Source: an uncultured Pseudogracilibacillus sp.
Lineage (GTDB): Bacteria > Bacillota > Bacilli > Bacillales > Amphibacillaceae
Length of the DNA stretch: 18,606 nt
Direction of reading: 5' to 3'
Assembly (NCBI GenBank): GCA_937974845.1
Contig: CALJVC010000104.1
Coordinates: 1-18,606, forward strand
A model generated the notes under the pieces. That model ran no database searches and was not told the DNA's origin. It worked only from the letters and a program-made list of their open reading frames with translations. A program made the position numbers and the translations under genes. This document shows, piece by piece, positions 8,491 through 14,533 of this stretch; position 1 is the stretch's first letter, and every line of letters begins with the position of its first letter.

Positions 8491-8525
8491 ATGTACTCAG
8501 CTAATTTACTTTCATAGAAGGAAAA

Positions 8526-8562
8526 GTAAAAACTCCTGCTCATGGAATATAAGCAGGGAGTT
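8526..8562 (-). terminator. Terminator of the DUF2626 gene
   Basis: AACTCCTGCT (8531-8540) pairs with AGCAGGGAGTT (8552-8562) with one bulged G. On the minus strand it is followed by TTTTTAC. It starts six bases after the DUF2626 stop codon. Confidence 0.7.
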
Positions 8563-8568
8563 GACAGT

Positions 8569-8811
8569 CTAATGACCGAAACCTGGTACCATAATAAACT
8601 CTGTATACCAAGTAAAACCAATCATAAATACTGTTAAGTATGCTCCAAATAAGTACATATACGTACGCTCTGACAGTTTTAAATAACTAATTGCAAGGAA
8701 AAATGCTGTTTGAACAAGGAATAAAATGGCTGGTACATACATTTCACCCGCATAGAACATGACTGCGAAAGCTCCTGTCCAAAAGGCAACCACACGAAAC
8801 ATACGATCCAT
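8569..8811 (-). CDS. DUF2626 membrane protein (YqgY type)
   Basis: This 80-aa protein is almost entirely hydrophobic, with three predicted membrane helices (about residues 6-20, 25-43 and 51-75). The family signature is seen in MDRMFRVVAFWTGAFAVMFY and YLKLSERTYMYLFGAYL, with a C-terminal VPGFGH. Function is unknown. The SD is very strong (AAAGGAGGGG, seven bases before the ATG) and the promoter is near consensus, so expression is probably high. It forms its own unit. In B. subtilis, as I recall, yqgY sits upstream of comGA beside yqgX; here the gene lies on the other side of the comG operon, beyond comGG. Confidence 0.88.
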   Translation of the reverse strand: MDRMFRVVAFWTGAFAVMFYAGEMYVPAILFLVQTAFFLAISYLKLSERTYMYLFGAYLTVFMIGFTWYTEFIMVPGFGH

Positions 8812-8851
8812 GCTTTTTCCCCTCCTTTGACGTTTACCTTATACAAAGTTA

Positions 8852-8880
8852 ATTATAGACTACCGGTAATATATTGTAAA
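8852..8880 (-). promoter_or_regulatory. Sigma-A promoter of the DUF2626 gene
   Basis: On the minus strand TTTACA (8875-8880), a 17-bp spacer and a perfect TATAAT (8852-8857) precede the gene. The rest of the gap up to comGG (8881-8985) contains a TTGTTAACAA palindrome but no clear comG terminator. Confidence 0.75.
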
Positions 8881-8985
8881 GTAATCTTCATAGAAATTAT
8901 CCTCTGAACGTCGTTTGTTTAAAATTGTTAACAAATCAACTCCATCTATAGTATGCACCGACGGTTAGGAATCATACAGTAGTTA

Positions 8986-9345
8986 CTAGGTTTTTGCCTC
9001 TACAATTACTTCCATCTGAAAAGCTTCGTCCCCTTCCGTTAACACTTCTATATACAACCGATAGATCTGTTCTTTTTCCCTCTTATAATGAACGGAAGTC
9101 TTCCCTTGCGGAAAATGATAGCGCAATCGGCCTTCCTTTGCAATCTCTCCTTTATTTAATCTTTCTTTTACATCTACAGTAGACATTTGTACCATCGTTT
9201 CTGCCTTTATTTGCTCTAACAAACGTGCACTTACTTTCAGTTCATTCTGATAGATGGCTACTGTTGTCAATACACTCGAAGAGACAAGTACAAAAACGAA
9301 TAAAACAAAAGGTAGGAAAAAACCTGCTTCACTCTTACGGTACAT
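8986..9345 (-). CDS. comGG: Competence type IV pilus minor pilin ComGG
   Basis: This 119-aa protein is the last gene of the comG operon and encodes a minor pilin of the DNA-uptake pilus. The N-terminus MYRKSEAG-FFLP has the short leader ending in Gly-Phe, then a hydrophobic helix of about 20 residues. Pro rather than Glu at position 5 after the cleavage site is also found in B. subtilis ComGG (GFIYP). The mature part is small and hydrophilic. I chose ATG 9345 (AAAGGG six bases upstream) because it matches the B. subtilis start MYRTRGF; an in-frame ATG at 9360 with GGGGG six bases upstream is equally possible and would give MKGFF before it. It overlaps comGF by 11 bases. Identity rests on operon position and leader. 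Confidence 0.85.
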   Translation of the reverse strand: MYRKSEAGFFLPFVLFVFVLVSSSVLTTVAIYQNELKVSARLLEQIKAETMVQMSTVDVKERLNKGEIAKEGRLRYHFPQGKTSVHYKREKEQIYRLYIEVLTEGDEAFQMEVIVEAKT

Positions 9346-9778
9346 AAAGAACCCTTTCATAACTTTCCCCCGATAATAAAGTGAGGCGAACTTTTATTCC
9401 TTGAGGATGTTCTTGAACTAAGAAAGTATCGATATCCTGTTGATATACTTCATGGCCCTGTCCCTTTACTCGTCGGCGCAGGATGGTTTCATACTGTTCT
9501 AGTTGTACTTTCTCCTCTTCCTTAACGTAAAAAAGCTGCGTTGGAGAAAAAGCAAATTCTTCCGCTTGGTAAAGTTCATTTTGCAAAATAAAAAACAGTT
9601 GATAAACCGAAAGGCTTTCCTGTGCTGGAACGGTTGTTATTTTAGAAATAAGCAACATACAAAGCGGAAGAAAAGCAGTAATCAACAACAAACGAAAGCT
9701 TGCGCTTACTAAAGTGAAACCATGTTCACTCCTTCCTCCTTTGATATAAGCAGAATCGTTCCCTATCACCTTTTTCAT
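9335..9778 (-). CDS. comGF: Competence type IV pilus minor pilin ComGF (start abnormal)
   Basis: The protein contains a prepilin-like segment, HGFTLVSASFRLLLI, followed by a hydrophobic helix and a hydrophilic domain ending at YERVLYVP. Position 5 after Gly-Phe processing is Ser instead of the usual Glu. The start is a problem. A strong SD (AAAGGAGG, minus strand of 9735-9742) and a GTG at 9729, overlapping the comGE stop as GTGA, are exactly where a start is expected, but that GTG reads only five more codons before TAG. The pilin frame has no start codon after the SD, so translation in this frame must begin upstream at ATG 9778 or GTG 9793, neither with a good SD, giving a leader of 20-25 residues. 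A one-base loss after the natural GTG is likely (see findings). Confidence 0.75.
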   Translation of the reverse strand: MKKVIGNDSAYIKGGRSEHGFTLVSASFRLLLITAFLPLCMLLISKITTVPAQESLSVYQLFFILQNELYQAEEFAFSPTQLFYVKEEEKVQLEQYETILRRRVKGQGHEVYQQDIDTFLVQEHPQGIKVRLTLLSGESYERVLYVP

Positions 9779-10064
9779 TCGTCCAAAATACACACCCCTT
9801 CACAAAAGGTTCTTTCATATCTACAGTAAAGATCATAGTTGTACCATCTCCTTCTTTTTTATAAATAGGAAACTGATTCGAGTCTTGATATACCACTTCA
9901 GAGAGTTTGTTATATAGAGATTGAGCATGGTCTAACTTAGCTTGTAAGTCCTTCTTATCCTGTAAAATCTTTGTATATAGAGGAATCAACACTAAAGCAA
10001 GTACTAAGACTGCTTGCACACTGAGTAAAGTTTCAATCCAAACAAACCCCTTATTCCTCCACAT
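9726..10064 (-). CDS. comGE: Competence type IV pilus minor pilin ComGE
   Basis: This 112-aa pilin starts MWRNKG-FVWIETLLS, a classical type IV prepilin leader of six residues with Glu at position 5, followed by a hydrophobic helix to about residue 30. The rest is a mostly hydrophilic domain with two cysteines near the end (KGCVFW and RFCLYQ) that could form a disulfide on the outside. I chose ATG 10064 because an AAAGGG SD lies seven bases upstream and the leader then fits; the open frame extends 35 codons further up without purpose. It overlaps the end of comGD by 14 bases and its stop TGA overlaps a GTG in the comGF region. In B. subtilis ComGE is a minor pilin that interacts with ComGD and ComGG. 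Confidence 0.85.
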   Translation of the reverse strand: MWRNKGFVWIETLLSVQAVLVLALVLIPLYTKILQDKKDLQAKLDHAQSLYNKLSEVVYQDSNQFPIYKKEGDGTTMIFTVDMKEPFVKGCVFWTNEKGDRERFCLYQRRKE

Positions 10065-10464
10065 AAAAACGCCCTTTCCCAAAAGGGAAAATAACTCGAT
10101 ACAATTTCCCTTCGGCTCTATATCGATAAGTATAGGGTTGAAGGACCGAGCCCGTTGCCGAATACACAATCCGGTAGGAAGGATTATCTAAGGATAAAGG
10201 CTCTGGTAAAGAACGATGATAACCATACTCCTCTAAATCAACGTAATATCTCTTAGGATAAAGCAGTATTTTCCCTTGATGGTCGGAATACAAATTATAA
10301 CTTTGAACAAGTAAATTATCGCTAGCAAAAAGCTGAAAGAAATTTCTTTGCTCCTGACTGCGAAGGGTATCCGAAAGTTTTGGCAAGATAAAAAAAGCAA
10401 GCGACAAGGTAATCATTAATACGACTAATAGTTCAACCAATGTAAAGCCATCCTGTTTATTCAT
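10051..10464 (-). CDS. comGD: Competence type IV pilus minor pilin ComGD
   Basis: This 137-aa protein begins MNKQDG-FTLVELLVVL, a perfect prepilin peptidase site (Gly-Phe, Glu at +5) followed by a membrane helix. The remaining 100 residues form the globular pilin head. ATG 10464 was chosen over an in-frame ATG 16 codons upstream because only the shorter form gives a normal six-residue leader, and GGAG lies nine bases before it. It overlaps the comGC stop by eight bases (the ATGAATAA junction), so translation is coupled. It is processed by the prepilin peptidase ComC, which is not in the window. Confidence 0.9.
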   Translation of the reverse strand: MNKQDGFTLVELLVVLMITLSLAFFILPKLSDTLRSQEQRNFFQLFASDNLLVQSYNLYSDHQGKILLYPKRYYVDLEEYGYHRSLPEPLSLDNPSYRIVYSATGSVLQPYTYRYRAEGKLYRVIFPFGKGRFYVEE

Positions 10465-10759
10465 AATATACTTCTCCGTTCCCACGCAATTTAATCGTTT
10501 TTCCATTTCCACACGTTAAATGTTTATCTTCTATATATTTATGGGCTAGTAAGGTTTGTAAGCTACTCGGTTTCTTTTTGTGATCTAACTCATAGGCTAC
10601 GACCTGGCTTTGGACAAGTTCTACCTGGGCTTCGCAACCCTTAGCATGAATGTTGGAAGAGCGTTTCGCGATATTTGGAACAATTAGTAAAATTAAAAGC
10701 GAAATAATTAATAGGACTATCAACATTTCCACTAAAGTAAAGGCTTTTTCTTGACACAC
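10457..10759 (-). CDS. comGC: Major competence pilin ComGC
   Basis: This 100-aa protein is the main subunit of the DNA-uptake (pseudo)pilus. It has the leader MCQEKA, the signature FTLVEMLIVLLIIS, and the two cysteines (C42 in KGCEAQ, C83 in LTCGNG) that form the intramolecular disulfide known for B. subtilis ComGC. The start is GTG 10759: AAAGGAGG lies seven bases upstream. A nearby ATG two bases before it is out of frame, and an in-frame ATG at 10783 lies before the SD, inside comGB. The residue before the cleavage point is Ala, not the usual Gly. The SD overlaps the comGB stop codon. Confidence 0.92.
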   Translation of the reverse strand: MCQEKAFTLVEMLIVLLIISLLILLIVPNIAKRSSNIHAKGCEAQVELVQSQVVAYELDHKKKPSSLQTLLAHKYIEDKHLTCGNGKTIKLRGNGEVYYE

Positions 10760-10772
10760 ATTTCTTCCTCCT

Positions 10773-11828
10773 TTAAATAGCATCGATTAATTGAAACATG
10801 GGCCACAATATAGATAAATAAATAATGATAATAAAGGAGCCGATGGCAATATAGGCGATTGGCTGTAAATAAATTAAAGCCCGAGTAATCCTTTCCTGCA
10901 TATATTCCTGTACAAATTCAGCATAGGTTTGCAAGTCCTTTTCTAAATATTCAATGTGGTTATGCCGCTGAAAAAGACTGGCTAATTGTCCGTCAATAAA
11001 AGTTAAATGATAAAGTAGATCATCGAGGTAAAACCCCTTTTTCACATGGGTTAGAATCCAATCAGCATAATACTGTACAATGGGCAAAGCATCTTGTTCC
11101 TTTAAATGTTCCAATATTTGATTGATCGAAAGCCCTGCCCGTAAAAACAAACTGACATGGCTAGCAAAATAAAAGGAAGTTTGTAAGCGTAAATACGAAC
11201 GATATAAAGGAATGCGAGAGTAAATTTGTAGTTGAACGGGAATGGATAATCTTTTTTCATAATACTTCCATAAAAACACAGCTAAAACGATGAATAAAAT
11301 TCCACCAAAAAAGAGGTAAATACCGGTTCGGTAAAGCAGAAAAGTCACTTTTACTGTCTGGTATGCTTCTAAATAATTAAAAAACATTTCTTCGTAGGCT
11401 GGAAAAATGTAAAAGTGAATCATAAGAAGTAATAGGAAAAAAATCAGGAGTAGGATGAGAGGATAGCGGGTTGTTTTTTTAAATTGATCAATGGTTTCTA
11501 GACGTTGCTCAAATAAGCCAATACTATTTTCAAGACTAGTCATTAGATTACCATGAACACGAACAAAATAAATATATAGGACAATAAGCGGATGAAAAGA
11601 AGCTTGTTTTAGAGCTTCATCAAAGGGCTTTCCACTAAGAACCGCTTCGTGAATCGTATCGGCAACTTTCTTTAATCGTTCGTCCCATCCAATTACTTCT
11701 AAAGCTTCAGATAAGGAATAGCCCCTTTCTAACAAACGATATAACCGTTTTAAAAAGAGTAACTGATCCTTAGAATGAATATTTTCCTTAGGAGTAATGG
11801 GTAAGAAGTTTTTTATCAATAAAACCAT
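10773..11828 (-). CDS. comGB: Competence pilus platform protein ComGB (type II secretion F family)
   Basis: This 351-aa polytopic protein is the inner-membrane platform on which ComGA drives pilus assembly. It has two cytosolic T2SS-F helical domains (about residues 20-120 and 215-310) with typical features such as LLERGYSLSEAL and FLRAGLSINQIL. Membrane helices lie at about 122-141, 166-187 and 317-346. The start ATG 11828 overlaps comGA by 41 bases; its AAAGGAG lies 13 bases upstream, which is long, but no better in-frame start exists before the conserved region. Length is slightly above B. subtilis ComGB (323 aa), mainly at the N-terminus. Confidence 0.93.
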   Translation of the reverse strand: MVLLIKNFLPITPKENIHSKDQLLFLKRLYRLLERGYSLSEALEVIGWDERLKKVADTIHEAVLSGKPFDEALKQASFHPLIVLYIYFVRVHGNLMTSLENSIGLFEQRLETIDQFKKTTRYPLILLLIFFLLLLMIHFYIFPAYEEMFFNYLEAYQTVKVTFLLYRTGIYLFFGGILFIVLAVFLWKYYEKRLSIPVQLQIYSRIPLYRSYLRLQTSFYFASHVSLFLRAGLSINQILEHLKEQDALPIVQYYADWILTHVKKGFYLDDLLYHLTFIDGQLASLFQRHNHIEYLEKDLQTYAEFVQEYMQERITRALIYLQPIAYIAIGSFIIIIYLSILWPMFQLIDAI

Positions 11829-12807
11829 AGCACCACGCTTTCTCCTTTAAATTAGCGAAAGTATCAGTATGCCTTCTCGTAAATGGCTCTTGTTGAATGA
11901 GGGATTGTAACAACTCCCCATCGAGCATTTCCATAATCAAAGCCCGCCGGTGAATCTTCCCATAACTAATGATAGGGAGTAGGCGTAAAGATGCAATACC
12001 AACAACGGTTTGGGAAAGGTCGGTCCGGGATATTCCTAAATCAACTAACCTTTCTACAGTTCCACTGAGATCTTTCGCATGGATTGTTGATAAAACGAGA
12101 TGCCCCGTTAAGGCCGAACGTATCGTAAACTTAGCCGTTTTTTCATCCCGAATCTCACCGACCAATAAGACATCTGGATCATGCCTTAAAGCTGCACGCA
12201 GCCCTTCTTCATAGGTCATACCTGCCCGCTCGTTAATCTCTACTTGCAAAGCATTTTCTATCTGCCTTTCTACTGGATCTTCTAAAGTAACGATTTGACA
12301 GTTTCTTTGATCAATTAATTCCTGTAGCAAGGAATACATCAATGTTGATTTACCTGAACCAGTCGGACCAGAAATTAATAAAAGACCATTCGGCTGATAA
12401 ATCCATTTCCTTATTTTAGAAGCTTGAAAAGAAAAAAGTACCAAATCTTCTAGCGCTGGAGGAACCCTTTGAGGAAAGAGGCGGATTGTTAAACTTTCTA
12501 ATCGTTGAATCGGTAAAGTTGAAATACGTAGGTGAAAACTGTTGTTTTCAGAAGTGAAAGTAATCGTCCCATTCTGGGGTCGTTTATTTTCTCCGATATC
12601 TAGATTAGCCCGGAATTTAACATAAGTTAGCATCCGCTGGTAAAAAGTAAGCGGAATTCTTTGAATAAAGGTTCTTTCACCTAGTATCCGAAAAAATATA
12701 GCGACATTTTGATAGGTAGGAGAGGGATGAAAATGAATATCAGAGGCTTGTTTCTTTACAGCCCGAATAAATAAACGCTCGACAAAAGCTGAGGTATCAG
12801 CGGTCAT
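11788..12807 (-). CDS. comGA: Competence pilus assembly ATPase ComGA (GspE/PilB family)
   Basis: This 339-aa cytosolic ATPase powers pilus assembly for DNA uptake. An N-terminal domain (residues 1-110, with SDIHFHPS) is followed by the RecA-like domain. Walker A is GPTGSGKST at 147-155, the Asp box has TLEDPVE at 174-180, the atypical Walker B is LLVGEIRD at 214-221, and the His box is TGHLVLSTIHA at 234-244. All are intact. The tetra-cysteine zinc site of PilB/GspE is absent. It is the first gene of the operon; the SD is GGAGGTGA nine bases before ATG 12807. Expression probably depends on ComK, given AT-boxes upstream of the promoter. Confidence 0.96.
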   Translation of the reverse strand: MTADTSAFVERLFIRAVKKQASDIHFHPSPTYQNVAIFFRILGERTFIQRIPLTFYQRMLTYVKFRANLDIGENKRPQNGTITFTSENNSFHLRISTLPIQRLESLTIRLFPQRVPPALEDLVLFSFQASKIRKWIYQPNGLLLISGPTGSGKSTLMYSLLQELIDQRNCQIVTLEDPVERQIENALQVEINERAGMTYEEGLRAALRHDPDVLLVGEIRDEKTAKFTIRSALTGHLVLSTIHAKDLSGTVERLVDLGISRTDLSQTVVGIASLRLLPIISYGKIHRRALIMEMLDGELLQSLIQQEPFTRRHTDTFANLKEKAWCYGFIDKKLLTHYS

Positions 12808-12846
12808 TAACCTCGTTCACCTCCCAAGATTCTTTCGTTTATTTTG

Positions 12847-12927
12847 AGTGTACAGAAGGAATGAAAATTGTGCAAATAGCCATTTTATCAAAATATTTAG
12901 CTTTCGAAAGATAAAAATCGGTATTTT
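12847..12927 (-). promoter_or_regulatory. comG promoter with ComK-type AT-boxes
   Basis: On the minus strand TTGCAC (12870-12875) and TACACT (12847-12852) are 17 bp apart and form a weak promoter, as expected for an activator-dependent operon. Two AAAT-N5-TTTT elements (plus strand 12874-12886 and 12915-12927) resemble the ComK half-site AAAA-N5-TTTT, each with one mismatch. The first abuts the -35. The second is 28 bp further upstream; the known ComK spacings are 8, 18 and 31 bp, so the distance is not a perfect fit. The alternative -10 TAAAAT (12882-12887) would lie inside the first box. Confidence 0.45.
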
Positions 12928-13004
12928 TTCTAAGAATCTGGTCAAAATAGAAGTAAGAAGGCTAGGAAAAATATAAAAATGATATATTTTAAAGGAGAAA
13001 CTAC

Positions 13005-13157
13005 ATGCGTTTCAATGTGTATATTACAGAAATATTGAAAGATTTAGCCAAACGGGAAAAGCAAACTAAATCGAAACCATCGCCAGCATATAGTCACAAA
13101 TGGTTTGGTATCTTGCCGTTTTTATTAAAGTTCCTACGTAAACAAAGAAAAAAATAG
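13005..13157 (+). CDS. Small YqzE-like protein
   Basis: This 50-aa basic protein is divergent from comGA. The SD is strong (AAAGGAG, seven bases before ATG 13005), so I regard it as real. The N-terminal half is a charged helix (ITEILKDLAKREKQTKS), then a YSHKWFGILPFLLKFL segment and a lysine/arginine tail. The WFG-P hydrophobic ending resembles the YqzE family, whose B. subtilis member is encoded next to comGG and is, as I recall, part of the competence regulon. No clear promoter of its own was found, but it shares the intergenic region that holds the ComK-type boxes. The stop codon lies in the hairpin that terminates the convergent YqgX-type gene. Family assignment is tentative; the function is unknown. 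Confidence 0.65.
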   Translation: MRFNVYITEILKDLAKREKQTKSKPSPAYSHKWFGILPFLLKFLRKQRKK

Positions 13158-13183
13158 CGCGCTTCTCCTCGGAAAAGCACGCT
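13146..13183 (-). terminator. Terminator of the YqgX-type hydrolase gene
   Basis: On the minus strand AGCGTGCTT pairs with AAGCGCGCT (one G-U pair, 9 bp, 13156-13183), followed by a T run (plus-strand A run 13146-13154). The left arm reaches into the stop codon of the small plus-strand gene. Confidence 0.8.
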
Positions 13184-13188
13184 TCATA

Positions 13189-13833
13189 TTACTGCTCCCG
13201 TTGAACTTGAATAGTAAAGGGATTTGAATATTTTTCGGAACCGATGGTTGTCGATGGACCATGACCAGGGTAGGCAGTAAAGAATTCATCTAATGTATAC
13301 AAATGAGTAAAAATACTCGTCATTAACTGTTGAAAGTCTCCTTCAGGTAAATCTGTCCGACCAATACCTTGATTAAATAGTGTATCACCACATATTACAA
13401 AGGCTTCATCATGAAAAATGTAGGAAACACTTCCCGGTGAATGACCCGGGGTATGAACCGCTTCGAATGTAAAAGGACCAATTTGCCATTGACGCGGTTC
13501 GATAAGGACATCAGGCTTAGCAGTCCGAATCGCTCCAGCTTCTCCAAAGAAAAACACCGAGCGATTCAACGTTGGATCCTCCAGCCACTTCTCCTCTTTT
13601 TCGTGGAGATACACATCGATCCCATAGGTTTTACGTAAAGAATCTACAGCGCCAATATGGTCGAAGTGGGCATGGGTTAAGAGAATTGCTAACGGTTCCA
13701 ATCGATTGTCTGTTAAAAACTTTTCTATCGTTTCTACCTCTGCCCCTGGGTCAAAAATAAGTGCCTTTCCTTCATGGCTAACGATATAGCAATTGGTTCC
13801 AATTGGACCTAAAGGTAAAGTATGGATGTTCAT
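13189..13833 (-). CDS. Metallo-beta-lactamase-fold hydrolase (YqgX, glyoxalase II-like)
   Basis: This 214-aa protein has the complete dinuclear metal site of the glyoxalase II-like group: THAHFDH (H54, H56, D58, H59), H131 in HTPGHSPGS, D150 in CGDTLF and H191 in YPGHGPSTT. The fold starts with the MNIHTLPLGPIGTNCYIV strand pair. Family members hydrolyse glutathione, bacillithiol or other thioesters; the substrate here is not known. ATG 13833 was chosen because the family consensus begins at this methionine (GGAG ten bases upstream), although the open frame extends 21 codons further. It is divergent from the DUF2759 gene, as the yqgX/yqgW pair is conserved as neighbours in Bacillus. Confidence 0.92.
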   Translation of the reverse strand: MNIHTLPLGPIGTNCYIVSHEGKALIFDPGAEVETIEKFLTDNRLEPLAILLTHAHFDHIGAVDSLRKTYGIDVYLHEKEEKWLEDPTLNRSVFFFGEAGAIRTAKPDVLIEPRQWQIGPFTFEAVHTPGHSPGSVSYIFHDEAFVICGDTLFNQGIGRTDLPEGDFQQLMTSIFTHLYTLDEFFTAYPGHGPSTTIGSEKYSNPFTIQVQREQ

Positions 13834-13923
13834 TTTATGCACTCTCCATTTTTGTTCATAATTTTTTAAAAATGAATAAGGATAATAACTCGACAAATGA
13901 TTATATATATTATAGAATTAATG

Positions 13924-13952
13924 TTGAGTTATTCTTATGCTATTATTATACA
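13924..13952 (+). promoter_or_regulatory. Probable promoter of the DUF2759 gene
   Basis: TTGAGT (13924-13929), 17 bp, TATACA (13947-13952); a perfect TATAAT follows at 13953-13958 but lacks a matching -35. The gap is extremely AT-rich, and overlapping -10-like elements exist on the minus strand for the divergent hydrolase gene. Confidence 0.45.
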
Positions 13953-13997
13953 TATAATTGTTATTATTAACACGTACATAGGGAGGTTGTATGAAAA

Positions 13998-14177
13998 ATG
14001 GTTTTAGCAATTATATTTCTTATCGTTGCACTCTTATCAGTCGTATCATTTTTGAGACAGTTGAAATTTAAAAATATTTTAGCAATTATATTTTCTGCTA
14101 TTACAGCTTTAAGCTTTGGGTTTTTCTCAATAATGACTATCATTTGTGAATTAACCTCGGCGCCATTCTGTAGTTAA
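13998..14177 (+). CDS. DUF2759 membrane protein (YqgW type)
   Basis: This 59-aa protein has two membrane helices (about 1-19 and 29-52). The pattern MVLAIIFLIVALLSVVSF, then LKFKNILAIIFSAIT, then FGFFSIMTII is that of the DUF2759/YqgW family. Function unknown. The SD GGGAGG lies about ten bases before ATG 13998; an ATG at 13991 is out of frame and yields only 26 codons. It lies between the yqgX-type and yqgQ genes, as in B. subtilis after loss of intervening genes. The gene ends at a bidirectional terminator shared with yqgQ. Confidence 0.85.
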   Translation: MVLAIIFLIVALLSVVSFLRQLKFKNILAIIFSAITALSFGFFSIMTIICELTSAPFCS

Positions 14178-14194
14178 TTTTAAAATTGCTATAT

Positions 14195-14231
14195 AAAAGA
14201 AGGTTCACTTCCTAAAAGAGAACCTTCTTTT
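14195..14231. terminator. Bidirectional terminator between DUF2759 gene and yqgQ
   Basis: A perfect 12-bp stem (AAAAGAAGGTTC at 14195-14206 with GAACCTTCTTTT at 14220-14231) is flanked by T on both strands. Its right arm touches the yqgQ stop codon. Confidence 0.9.
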
Positions 14232-14452
14232 TATCTTTTATTGGACTGTTGCCGCTTCGTTTGACGAAAACGATTTTCTTCTTCTTTTAATAATAAAAGG
14301 GCACGTAAATAAGTTTCTTGGGAAATCATCCCTTGCCTTCGAAGTGCTTCTATTTCCATCGCCATTAATTGAGCATCACCGGCTCGATCTCCTGTATAAA
14401 TAAAACACCCAAAACTTTTAAGTAGTTTTCTTACATCTAACATAGATTCCAT
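14231..14452 (-). CDS. yqgQ: YqgQ family protein (DUF910)
   Basis: This 73-aa protein is a small cytosolic helical protein. It shows the family signature LDVRKLLKSFGCFIYTGDRAGDAQLM and the second helix pair MISQETYLRALLLLKEEE, with a basic C-terminal tail. Function is unknown; family members are often next to gluP and glcK. The start ATG 14452 has only a weak SD (GGTGA); ATG at residue 4 is an alternative. Unlike in B. subtilis, where yqgP, yqgQ and glcK follow one another, an opposite-strand gene lies between it and the rhomboid gene, and no glucokinase gene is present here. Confidence 0.9.
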   Translation of the reverse strand: MESMLDVRKLLKSFGCFIYTGDRAGDAQLMAMEIEALRRQGMISQETYLRALLLLKEEENRFRQTKRQQSNKR

Positions 14453-14533
14453 TATTGATCACCATCTGCATATTTTACTTCCCCTATCTCATATATATCA
14501 GCTAAACGATGAAAGTTGAGAAAGGGGAAATCG

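Noticed and set aside
8924..8935. TTGTTAACAA palindrome between the DUF2626 gene and comGG
   Set aside because: It is short, AT-rich, not aligned with a promoter, and such palindromes are frequent by chance.
9712..9740. Programmed frameshift at CTT TAG in the comGF leader, recalling prfB
   Set aside because: A +1 shift there leads to the wrong frame, a -1 shift has no slippery heptamer, and the product would lack the Gly-Phe processing site. A start-site indel explains the data better.
13991..14071. 26-codon reading frame from ATG 13991
   Set aside because: It is out of frame with the DUF2759 protein and lacks family features; the closer spacing to the SD is not enough.
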